A stretch of DNA of 24,265 nucleotides from a virus: IMG/VR virus record IMGVR_UViG_3300034418_000621, positions 1 to 24,265 of that record. One strand, 5' to 3'. Shown piece after piece: positions 1 through 7,569 of the stretch (the stretch's first letter is position 1; each line of letters begins with the position of its first letter). The notes under the pieces were generated by a model. It was not told the origin of the DNA, made no database searches, and worked only from the letters and a program-made list of their open reading frames with translations. The position numbers and the translations under genes are program-made.

Positions 1-3000
1 AGTGAATCTTGAAACCTCTAAATCTGAACGAAGATTTTTCCTGAAGTTTATATACTCGTCTTGTAAATCTATAGGGACTTTTTTATAAGCATCGCCTGCG
101 GGCATGAAGAGTTTGTCGGTAATCTGCACATCGGCTTCATCGAAGATTACATAATTGTAGTCCAATTTATCTAATTGTTCTTGTAGATATTTTTCGGCTT
201 CTGCTTTAGTATCAAAGTGTTTTCCTTTAGAATTATAGTCATCTCCTTTGACCATGTATTTACCTGAAACTGTTTGGGATGGTGGAGTAATCTTAAAGGT
301 AGCTTGATTTCGGGATGAACCATCTAAATATTTGATGCCTGGTATGCCGGCTTCTTTTAATCGCCTAGAGATTTCAGGCTCGGGTACATTCTCTAGAGCG
401 TTGTCAGTAATATCCCGATAATCCAGGTCTTTACGATATTCCCACAGGTCTTCACCTTCTAATTCGGTTAGTACCTTTCTGAGCTTATCTTGTATGTCCT
501 TTGTCTGTTCGCCTAATGTCTTATCATATAGCAGATACTCGTTCTCCTTCGGGGCGAGTTCGACTTTGTAGAGGGAGCCTTTGTTTAATGATTTGGAAAG
601 TAGCTCCTCGTTTAATTTATCCAACTGCTTTTGAGCTTTATCAACTTCTGACTCAAGTTTTTTGATTACAGCTTCAGGAGGAAACTCTGTTCTTATTGTA
701 AGTTCTCCAGTATTCTCATCAGTTATAAAATTACTAGCGGCTTCATCATATGCCTCTTGTGCTTTTATAACATCGTCCTGAGCTTTATCTAATAGCGGTG
801 AATATTTTTCGTAAACCCCATCAGGATATTTTACGCCATGTTGCCTAGTAAGCATATCCCTATAATGCTCCGCCACTTCCTTCTTCCCCGCAAAGTAAAG
901 CCCATGCCCATAGGCCTGCGCGCCCTCGCCCGTACCGATTGCCGATGTCCTGAACTTGCCGAAGGGCGCGCCAGGCTCGGGGGCAAAGGTGTGCGGTGTG
1001 CCGTGGTAGGCGGGGATGAATAGCTTGTCGGCTTCACTCCTTCCAGGCATAAGGTTACGCCTGATACGATCAATAACGATGTTTCGGGTGTTGCCGGTAG
1101 GATTAAGTGTTCCTATCCGATCCAATCTGCGAGAGCGGTATGTCCCTAATGTGTTTGCCCGTCTCTCACCGAGATTCGATAGGGTTGGATTGTCTGCGAT
1201 CTGACTTTTACTTACGGGACCAAAGGCGGCATTTAAGAAGTTTTTCTGCCCTTCGGTAATTCCACTTTCAGGAGTACCATTAACTATGCCTTTGGCATGA
1301 TTATCGAGGTACTTCTCGAACATGGATTCGAAGTTTTTTCGAATTACTGCTGGGTCTGATCCGCCAAACGCCTGTCCGATTTCATTTCCTCTTCGCTTCA
1401 GCAGGTAGTCGATATTCTTCTGTAGCTTGTCGAGGGATACAGTATCTAAGATAACATTTCCGTCTTTGGTAATCGTAATGCCATAAACCAAGCTATCGCG
1501 ATATCCGCCTTTTAGCGTCTTGTATTTCCTGCCTCCCTTGCCGGTAGCCGCATAGTAGAATAGTAGCATCTGATTACCGATGCCATCCCTACCCGCTTTG
1601 CTGGCTTCCCGTAGAAAGTTTATCTGCGATGGGTTGTAACGACCTGTCCTGGATAGTTCATCGATAATTGAATCATCTATGAACTTGCCGGAGCCTGTAA
1701 GTTTTCCGTCCTCAGTTTCGGACAGAGTGACATGACCTTCAGGGAGATCGTTTTCTCGAGCCTTTATGGATTCGGTCAAATCTCTGGCGAGTGCCTGGTT
1801 TGCTCTTCTTGTCTCTGATGGAGAATAGACTTCGGGCTTTTTGGTGATTGGGTTGACAATGATGTTGCCATCTTTGTCGGTCTTAAAGTGTCCACCATTG
1901 TTAAATACCTGCAAGCTCTCAATCGGATCACTGGGTGAAACTATTACTGTATCTAATTCATCGTCTTTAGTGACTGGGCGTTGTTCGCGAATCTCCGATT
2001 CCGATAAGCCGATTGTCTCATCTTCATACCGCTTGACCAGGTTATCCAATTGTTTGGATGTCTTAAATGGTTTACCGAGTATGCCGGTTCCCTGAACAAG
2101 AGATCCATCCGCCTTGGTGGCCATACCTAGTGAATGCATAGCTTTACGCATAAAGCCTCCACTGGTGATGCGATCACCCAGGCTTTCGATTAGCTTATAA
2201 GTGGATGACTGCCCTGCCCGTTTCGATGTTTTGCCGGATAACATTCTTTCGGCCACAGTCTCAGCAAATAGTTCCCGTGCAAACTGCTCGGGTGTTTCAT
2301 ATGCCTGCTTTGCTTTTTCCGAAACATTGGAGTTGGCAAGTTTATCGACATAAGCCTTTTGAAGTTCCCTAAATTCATCGGTGAGTTCGTAATGTTTCAT
2401 ACCATTCTCATCGGTAGTAATCTTGGGCTTACCTGTGGATTTATCTATCTCGGTAAATATTCCGACTTTTCCCTTCTCGGGATTACCAAGCATCTCCTCA
2501 AGGATGTTAGGCAGTAGTCCATGCCTTTCAATATGGTGGCCGATTTCATGTGAAAGGATAGTGCCGTAAGATAAATTGGTATCGGTATTTATTTCGATTA
2601 CACTATCAGAACCATCTACATAATGTGCTCCATTCGGTCCATCCTTCCCCATCGATTTCATTCTAATCTCAACATCGGGGAAGAATTGAGAGAAGGTAGA
2701 TATTGCTACCTGTTGATCCTTGTCCAGCTTTTCAAAATTTGCCCGCTCTGTTTCGGTAAGCGATTGCTTGTGGTATTCTAAATCTCCCAACTGTTTGGCA
2801 AGCAGATCGGATTTATTATTGAACCTCAAAAGAGATCCATAACCTAATCCGGCGGCTATAAATGGAGCCGATGCTCCGATTGCAGATGCCGCACCCTCTT
2901 CGCCTCCAGCCATGTATCCAAATGCACCAGGCAATGCCGCCCCTCCTGCCGCCGCTTTGGCGACATTGGCGGTTTCTGTGCCTAGTCTGCCTAGTCCTGA

Positions 3001-4434
3001 TCTATCGATAAACCTGGCGACTCCTCTTACAGTGGATGGAAGGTCACGGGTTTGAGTGAGTATAGGTTTTAACTGTGAAGCGGCATCTCCGAGTACCAGG
3101 TTATCAGTCCTATCGACTAATACCTCGGCAAGTTTTGGATCGTCTGCCGGTAATGCCCCTACCCTTTTAAAGAATGGCATGGTGGTCTCGGCCATAGTTA
3201 ACTGTTTGCCGAGGATCGCTGTGCTTCGTCCCATGCTGGCGATTGCCCGTGGACCCATGTAGGCGGCCAATGCTCCAAAGCCTGTGCCGGTTAAACTAGC
3301 TTCCCCATCTGTGAGGTCAGCGGCTCCACCGATTGATGTATAAATAACCCCCTTGGCTACCTGTTCACTAAGCCCGGCTCGCATTAATAAGGTAGTCGCT
3401 TCCTCCACGCCTGCCCTGCGAATAAACTCAGTAAGATTACCAAAGTGCTCACCCGCTTTACCGACTGCCTGCATACCCTTGCCGACCATTTGATTGGTAA
3501 ACCCAGCCTTTGCCTTCTGCTCAGTAAATGGAGTAATCTTTGCGAGTATTTCATCCGATTCCTTTGTCGCCTTTTCGAGTGCATCGGTGGCAGTCTTTAC
3601 GAGTTTGTCAGATGCATTGGCTGGTAATCGATTGAGTTGCTTTTCAAGTAAAAATTTCTTGCTGTTTGCTTCCTTGAATTGCTCGGCTAACTTCTTTGCG
3701 GTTCCCCGGCGTAGCATATTAGTGGTGGATCGAATACTTCCAGTGGTTACAGCGGCCACAGGATTTTCCAGCTGTACGAATAAAGATGCCGCTAGTGCCT
3801 GTTTCTTATCAGGCTCAACTCTACCGGCTTTAAGATCTCTATACATATCGAAATCTCCAAACTGCTCGGCCATGATTGCCGCCCCATCATCTATAAACGA
3901 CTGAGTCTTCATCATGTCGCCAATAAACTGAATGGAGGCATCTATATCCTCATCCCCTTCACCTACTATTTTGGAGAATGCAAGTTTACCGGCATCTCCG
4001 ATAGTTTTATATCCTGCGAAGACTTCGGCCATTGTTTGGTAGCCTGTTGCCTTTCTTTTGCGTCTTCTTTTCTGCTGTTCTGCTCGAGCACCCTCGACTA
4101 GCTTTTGACTGCCAGGGACTCCGTAAGTCATAGCACCTGAAGCGGTAAAATCTAAACTGACCTCTTTCGATATATCACCGAGTCCCTCCATGACTTCACC
4201 GGCGGCCTGTTTAAATGCATCGTATAAACCAGTGTCAGATTCCTGGTCGAAGTAACCATTCTTATAGGCGGCTCGAGCTAGTTCCCTATTACCATCTTCG
4301 AATGCTTTGATCATCCGATCAGGTGGAACTACCTGTTTAAGAATCTGAAAAGTGGATTCTGCGTTTGGAGCCTCCGGCCCCTCGACCATAAAATCTACTC
4401 CGAGGGGTTCGCTGAATATTCTATACTGTCCCAT
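1..4434 (-). CDS. Giant polyvalent virion protein, zinc metalloprotease plus ADP-ribosyltransferase (3' end outside window)
   Basis: An uninterrupted frame of 1478 codons runs from ATG at 4434 to the window edge, so the C-terminus is missing. The start overlaps the upstream stop (TAATG). Residues 1-600 are mostly helical, with a Gly/Ala-rich hydrophobic stretch near 490-535 that could insert in a membrane. HEIGHH at 629-634 is a zincin HExxH site (H629, E630, H633). A later ELFAE segment (E721, E725) could give the third zinc ligand. From about 1143 comes an ADP-ribosyltransferase domain of the polyvalent-protein type: YHGTPH (1143-1148), IGTGEGAQAYGHGLYFA (Y1180), LYKVELAP, GIPGIKYLDGSSR (1363-1375) and YNYVIFDE (E1433). 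Such proteins are known as multi-domain phage proteins that enter the host with DNA. As the last gene of the structural block it is probably an ejected internal protein. The domain calls are firm; activity and targets are unknown. Confidence 0.85.
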   Translation of the reverse strand, partial: MGQYRIFSEPLGVDFMVEGPEAPNAESTFQILKQVVPPDRMIKAFEDGNRELARAAYKNGYFDQESDTGLYDAFKQAAGEVMEGLGDISKEVSLDFTASGAMTYGVPGSQKLVEGARAEQQKRRRKRKATGYQTMAEVFAGYKTIGDAGKLAFSKIVGEGDEDIDASIQFIGDMMKTQSFIDDGAAIMAEQFGDFDMYRDLKAGRVEPDKKQALAASLFVQLENPVAAVTTGSIRSTTNMLRRGTAKKLAEQFKEANSKKFLLEKQLNRLPANASDKLVKTATDALEKATKESDEILAKITPFTEQKAKAGFTNQMVGKGMQAVGKAGEHFGNLTEFIRRAGVEEATTLLMRAGLSEQVAKGVIYTSIGGAADLTDGEASLTGTGFGALAAYMGPRAIASMGRSTAILGKQLTMAETTMPFFKRVGALPADDPKLAEVLVDRTDNLVLGDAASQLKPILTQTRDLPSTVRGVARFIDRSGLGRLGTETANVAKAAAGGAALPGAFGYMAGGEEGAASAIGASAPFIAAGLGYGSLLRFNNKSDLLAKQLGDLEYHKQSLTETERANFEKLDKDQQVAISTFSQFFPDVEIRMKSMGKDGPNGAHYVDGSDSVIEINTDTNLSYGTILSHEIGHHIERHGLLPNILEEMLGNPEKGKVGIFTEIDKSTGKPKITTDENGMKHYELTDEFRELQKAYVDKLANSNVSEKAKQAYETPEQFARELFAETVAERMLSGKTSKRAGQSSTYKLIESLGDRITSGGFMRKAMHSLGMATKADGSLVQGTGILGKPFKTSKQLDNLVKRYEDETIGLSESEIREQRPVTKDDELDTVIVSPSDPIESLQVFNNGGHFKTDKDGNIIVNPITKKPEVYSPSETRRANQALARDLTESIKARENDLPEGHVTLSETEDGKLTGSGKFIDDSIIDELSRTGRYNPSQINFLREASKAGRDGIGNQMLLFYYAATGKGGRKYKTLKGGYRDSLVYGITITKDGNVILDTVSLDKLQKNIDYLLKRRGNEIGQAFGGSDPAVIRKNFESMFEKYLDNHAKGIVNGTPESGITEGQKNFLNAAFGPVSKSQIADNPTLSNLGERRANTLGTYRSRRLDRIGTLNPTGNTRNIVIDRIRRNLMPGRSEADKLFIPAYHGTPHTFAPEPGAPFGKFRTSAIGTGEGAQAYGHGLYFAGKKEVAEHYRDMLTRQHGVKYPDGVYEKYSPLLDKAQDDVIKAQEAYDEAASNFITDENTGELTIRTEFPPEAVIKKLESEVDKAQKQLDKLNEELLSKSLNKGSLYKVELAPKENEYLLYDKTLGEQTKDIQDKLRKVLTELEGEDLWEYRKDLDYRDITDNALENVPEPEISRRLKEAGIPGIKYLDGSSRNQATFKITPPSQTVSGKYMVKGDDYNSKGKHFDTKAEAEKYLQEQLDKLDYNYVIFDEADVQITDKLFMPAGDAYKKVPIDLQDEYINFRKNLRSDLEVSRFT
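880..1020. other. GC-rich island inside the ADP-ribosyltransferase coding region
   Basis: Bases 901-1010 contain 76 G or C out of 110 (69%), while the flanking coding sequence is clearly AT-richer. The island covers the first conserved block of the ADP-ribosyltransferase domain, from just before YHGTPH to GHGLYFA. The reading frame is intact through it. Confidence 0.8.
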
Positions 4435-5630
4435 TACTGAGCCTCTACCGATAATCCTGGTATACTGTAAGTTCCCTGCTTGGTATCTATCCCTGGTCCT
4501 TGAGGCTGTGACGGGCTTAATTCTTCTTCAATTTGCAAATAGTTTGATGGAATAATTTGATCCACCCTCAAACCACTATTTGCCGCTAGACCTTTATACT
4601 GATCAAGAGCCTCTCTTGCTCCTTTAAATTCAGCTGATGCGGCATTTTTTGATTGGTTAAGAAAATCTTGTCTCTGATCGGGCGAAAGTCTCGTACCATC
4701 TATGATCTGATTATAAAGGTTTCTGATTTTAGTATCTATGCCACCAGCATTTTGTGCATTAGCAAACTCTCCCTCCCTGACAACACTGCCAGGATCAAGT
4801 ATCTTCATGTAATTAAAAATCAAACTCAAATCGCCTGCTGGAGAAGGGTTTGCACCGGCTTGTTTGACCTTTTCGTATGCAGTACGAACTTTGTTGAAAT
4901 CCTTAACAACTGGCAAAGCGTTAAACTCTTTCCGTAAATCTCCTTCGGCTTTTCGAAGAGTTTCAAAATCTTCCATGCCAGCAGTTGCTTGTTCTGCCAA
5001 CCTCTTTTGTTCAGCCTGCATAAATGCCAAAGCTCTTTCTTGAACAGCAGGAGATTCGTTTGCAAATTGAGCCATAAACCGATTGCCGGACATTCCCATA
5101 ACAGGCTCAGTCTGTTGGAGATTAGGATCTTGAAGTAATTCGTCTCTAAACTTTTCCTGTGCTTCAGGACCAGGTGCTAAGAATAGTGAACCTCTTTCTA
5201 ATTCATCTTGCCCAGCCTCGTTTAATTTACCAGTAGGAGCTTGAGAAGTAAGCATGGTAATAAACCTATCTCTGCCAGCCTTCTGCTCATCGAGCATAGC
5301 TTGCTGACGATCAAATGCCTGCTTACGCATGAGGAACTCCTGTGCTCTAAAATCGCTTAAATCCTTATTTCTTTTAGCCTCAATAAGAGTAGGATTTTTC
5401 GACATCGAGTTAATCAAATCAGGGGGAGCATCAGGATAAATTCTTTCGAGACCCTGCCTCAAATTTTCAACCTCTTTCTGTTTCGCTTTTTTATCGAAAT
5501 AACTTTTTGCCACTGAGCCAATCGCATCACCGAATGCCTGGTTAGCCCTTGCCTGTGCCTCGCCTGCTCTTTGAAATGCTGAGAAGTCCATCCTCCCCAA
5601 GCCTGCCTGTACTGTGTCGCCTATTGCCAT
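4434..5630 (-). CDS. Helical, Gln-rich protein; probable internal or ejection protein
   Basis: 398 residues, no family recognised. The first 130 residues are charged and helix-prone, rich in Lys, Gln and Ala (for example AFDRQQAMLDEQKAG), and most of the rest also looks helical. There is no signal peptide or clear membrane segment. It lies between another helical protein and the giant polyvalent protein, where short-tailed phages encode inner-core or ejected proteins, so that role is inferred from position and composition. The ATG at 5630 has no nearby Shine-Dalgarno: the only good one (AGGAGG, 5652-5657) is 21 bases upstream. ATG at 5591 (residue 14), directly preceded by GGGGAGG, is an alternative start. 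The stop overlaps the next start (TAATG). Confidence 0.7.
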   Translation of the reverse strand: MAIGDTVQAGLGRMDFSAFQRAGEAQARANQAFGDAIGSVAKSYFDKKAKQKEVENLRQGLERIYPDAPPDLINSMSKNPTLIEAKRNKDLSDFRAQEFLMRKQAFDRQQAMLDEQKAGRDRFITMLTSQAPTGKLNEAGQDELERGSLFLAPGPEAQEKFRDELLQDPNLQQTEPVMGMSGNRFMAQFANESPAVQERALAFMQAEQKRLAEQATAGMEDFETLRKAEGDLRKEFNALPVVKDFNKVRTAYEKVKQAGANPSPAGDLSLIFNYMKILDPGSVVREGEFANAQNAGGIDTKIRNLYNQIIDGTRLSPDQRQDFLNQSKNAASAEFKGAREALDQYKGLAANSGLRVDQIIPSNYLQIEEELSPSQPQGPGIDTKQGTYSIPGLSVEAQ

Positions 5631-5635
5631 AGTTA

Positions 5636-5740
5636 TTAAAATAGTTTGTAGCCTCCTGAAATCATAGTGTTACCACCACCACCTCGATATGTGCTAATTC
5701 CTTGTCCAAAGTTTTGATTCTGTTTAAGTCCTTGTCCCAG
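5636..5740 (-). other. In-frame open extension after an amber stop (34 codons then TAA TAA)
   Basis: Directly after the TAG that ends the 5741-6784 gene, the same frame stays open for 34 codons and closes with tandem TAA stops (5636-5638, 5633-5635). The encoded peptide begins LGQGLKQNQNFGQG and ends GGYKLF. Its Gly/Gln/Asn-rich character suits a structural protein tail better than random intergenic DNA. It could be a readthrough product or the true C-terminus lost to a CAG-to-TAG change. No separate gene is visible in this 110-base gap. Confidence 0.55.
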
Positions 5741-6784
5741 CTAACCTGCGGCCATAATATTTGCCGCACCAATTGTACCGATTGCCCCCAACAATCCACC
5801 TACCATTCCACCTGCGGCCTGTTCGCGAGCCGCATAGGTGTTTGCCAGGTAGTTCGCACGATTCGCTGTGTCCTGTAATCCGATATTTACTCCGGCATCA
5901 GGATTGATCCTGGTTGACTGCTCCTGTGGTAATCCAAACAAGGCCGCTCTTGCTCCGTATCCCTGTTGAGTATAATCAGCACCACCACGAAGCATCATTA
6001 ATGGGTCTGCTGATGTCGCGCGATTCATTGCACTTGCCATGCCTCCTAAACCTTGTGCCTGTTGTAAAGCTTCATTACGAAGTTCTCTAAGATAATCCTC
6101 ACGACTCATTGCTTCAGCAACAAGTCCAATATTGTCGAAATCTCTACCGCGAGCGACAAGACCTTCCCTTGCCGATTGAGTCGCCCGTCTTCTCATCTCA
6201 GGTGACAAGTCCTGAATCTGAGACTCTCTGAATGCCTGATCGGCCAACTGATTAGCCTGCTCCACGCGAGCCTGCATAAGCGGATCGGACGAACGAACTG
6301 CCTCCGTCATACCGGGGCCAAATCTTTCTATTAAAGATATATCACTACCCGCCTGACGACCCGCCATCTGACCACCAAACTCCTGTGCCCTCATTGCCTG
6401 TTCTTCGGCAAGCTGTGCCATCGGATCAGCGGCTCGTTGGGCGAGGCTCATCTGTAAGTCTTGATACTGAGGATCGTAGGTCTGACGAGTCTGTAGTAAC
6501 TGCTCTTGCAAGCGAGGGTCTGCCATTGCAGATACATAATCGCGAGCCGATTTACCAACATCTAGTTTAGGCAAGGGAGGTGGTTTCTTTCCTCCACCAA
6601 AAAGCTTCTGTAAGAAATAAGATGGAACGCCTGAACTGTTTACAGGCTCACCTGCTCCACCGGCATCTTTAAGCATCTTTGCTTCTGCTGAATTGATGTA
6701 GGCGAGTGACTCACCTTCGGGAGCATTCTCATTTAAAAGCCTAGCGGCCTGTGCCAATGGATCTTTTGTTTTGTTTTTCATCAT
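5741..6784 (-). CDS. Helical virion-type protein with hydrophobic Gly/Ala-rich C-terminus
   Basis: 347 residues, no named family recognised. The N-terminal 75 residues are polar with a Pro/Lys-rich linker (GGGKKPPPLPKLD). The middle is helical and rich in Gln, Arg, Met and Ala, and the last 23 residues form a Gly/Ala/Ile-rich hydrophobic segment (MVGGLLGAIGTIGAANIMAAG). A helical protein with a membrane-active tail, encoded after the nozzle and tail fibre, fits an internal core or ejection protein; this is inferred from position. There are two consecutive ATG starts (6784 and 6781). The TAG stop is followed by 34 open codons in the same frame, so the functional product may be about 382 residues. 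Confidence 0.7.
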   Translation of the reverse strand: MMKNKTKDPLAQAARLLNENAPEGESLAYINSAEAKMLKDAGGAGEPVNSSGVPSYFLQKLFGGGKKPPPLPKLDVGKSARDYVSAMADPRLQEQLLQTRQTYDPQYQDLQMSLAQRAADPMAQLAEEQAMRAQEFGGQMAGRQAGSDISLIERFGPGMTEAVRSSDPLMQARVEQANQLADQAFRESQIQDLSPEMRRRATQSAREGLVARGRDFDNIGLVAEAMSREDYLRELRNEALQQAQGLGGMASAMNRATSADPLMMLRGGADYTQQGYGARAALFGLPQEQSTRINPDAGVNIGLQDTANRANYLANTYAAREQAAGGMVGGLLGAIGTIGAANIMAAG

Positions 6785-6789
6785 GGCGA

Positions 6790-7557
6790 TTAAGTCTTAA
6801 TTATATAATTTAAAATGATGGTTGGCTGAACATTGTTGTGTGGTTGATCGCCACCTGTACTACCCGAATTAACATTTTGACGAGCTACAGCAGTAGTGCT
6901 ATCCCCTACTCCTCTAGCTGCTGGCCCTGAAGATGATTCACTGTAAGTGTGCGTATGTGAAGGCATTTCGGATGTTGTGAGGGTATGTGTCTCAGCCCCA
7001 CCTGTAGCTCCAAGGTTATCACCATTGACCCCACCTGATTGACCTGTCAATCGGTCAGCAGAAGTACCTCCCATGTCATCCTGACCTGCAATAACTCGTC
7101 CGCGAAGGTCGGGGATATTAAATGTGGTTGAACCATCTCCTGCGCCATAGGTTTCGTCAATTATATCAAATAAATCCGAGTATGTGCTTCTTGATATTGC
7201 GTCACCATCACAGAATAAATATCCTGTTGGTGCGTTAATGCCTGCAAAAGGTAAAACTGTACCTGTGGGCATTAACGCAGATATTGCATCGGAATTTAAT
7301 TTTGCAGATGTTACTGCTCCATCGACTATTTTAGTAGCGGTGACCGAGTCGGAGGCGAGTTCGTTGGAGGTGATACCTCCTGATGGTACTTTTAGTTTAC
7401 CATCGCCACCGCTGATTCCATAGGTTTGACTATTTACGATGATAGTAGAACCATCTGCGGGGTCATCGAATGTCGCGAGGTCTGCGATATCCATTAATTT
7501 CTGTGAGGTGACTTGGTCACCTGATGAAAAGATTTGTCCTGTATTTAATATTGGCAT
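6790..7557 (-). CDS. Short tail fibre with phage tail collar domain
   Basis: 255 residues. Residues 60-95 carry short fibre-type repeats (ITSNELASDSVTATKIVDG, then AVTSAKL). Residues 96-155 are a classic phage tail collar domain: PTGTVLPFAG, then GYLFCDGDAISRSTYSDLF, then FNIPDLRGRVIAG. The end has the usual ETHTLTTSEMPSHTH and QPHNNVQPTIILNYIIK motifs of collar and microcystin-dependent-like proteins. Such proteins form trimeric distal fibre parts that contact the host. The Shine-Dalgarno AGGAG overlaps the TAG stop of the nozzle gene. Unusually, this gene is in the same frame as that upstream gene. Confidence 0.9.
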   Translation of the reverse strand: MPILNTGQIFSSGDQVTSQKLMDIADLATFDDPADGSTIIVNSQTYGISGGDGKLKVPSGGITSNELASDSVTATKIVDGAVTSAKLNSDAISALMPTGTVLPFAGINAPTGYLFCDGDAISRSTYSDLFDIIDETYGAGDGSTTFNIPDLRGRVIAGQDDMGGTSADRLTGQSGGVNGDNLGATGGAETHTLTTSEMPSHTHTYSESSSGPAARGVGDSTTAVARQNVNSGSTGGDQPHNNVQPTIILNYIIKT

Positions 7558-7569
7558 TTTTTCTATCTC

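Noticed and set aside
831-1073. An 80-codon minus-strand frame and a 61-codon plus-strand frame in the GC-rich island
   Set aside because: Both are out-of-frame shadows of the long polyvalent gene, which is open through the region with clear domain motifs.
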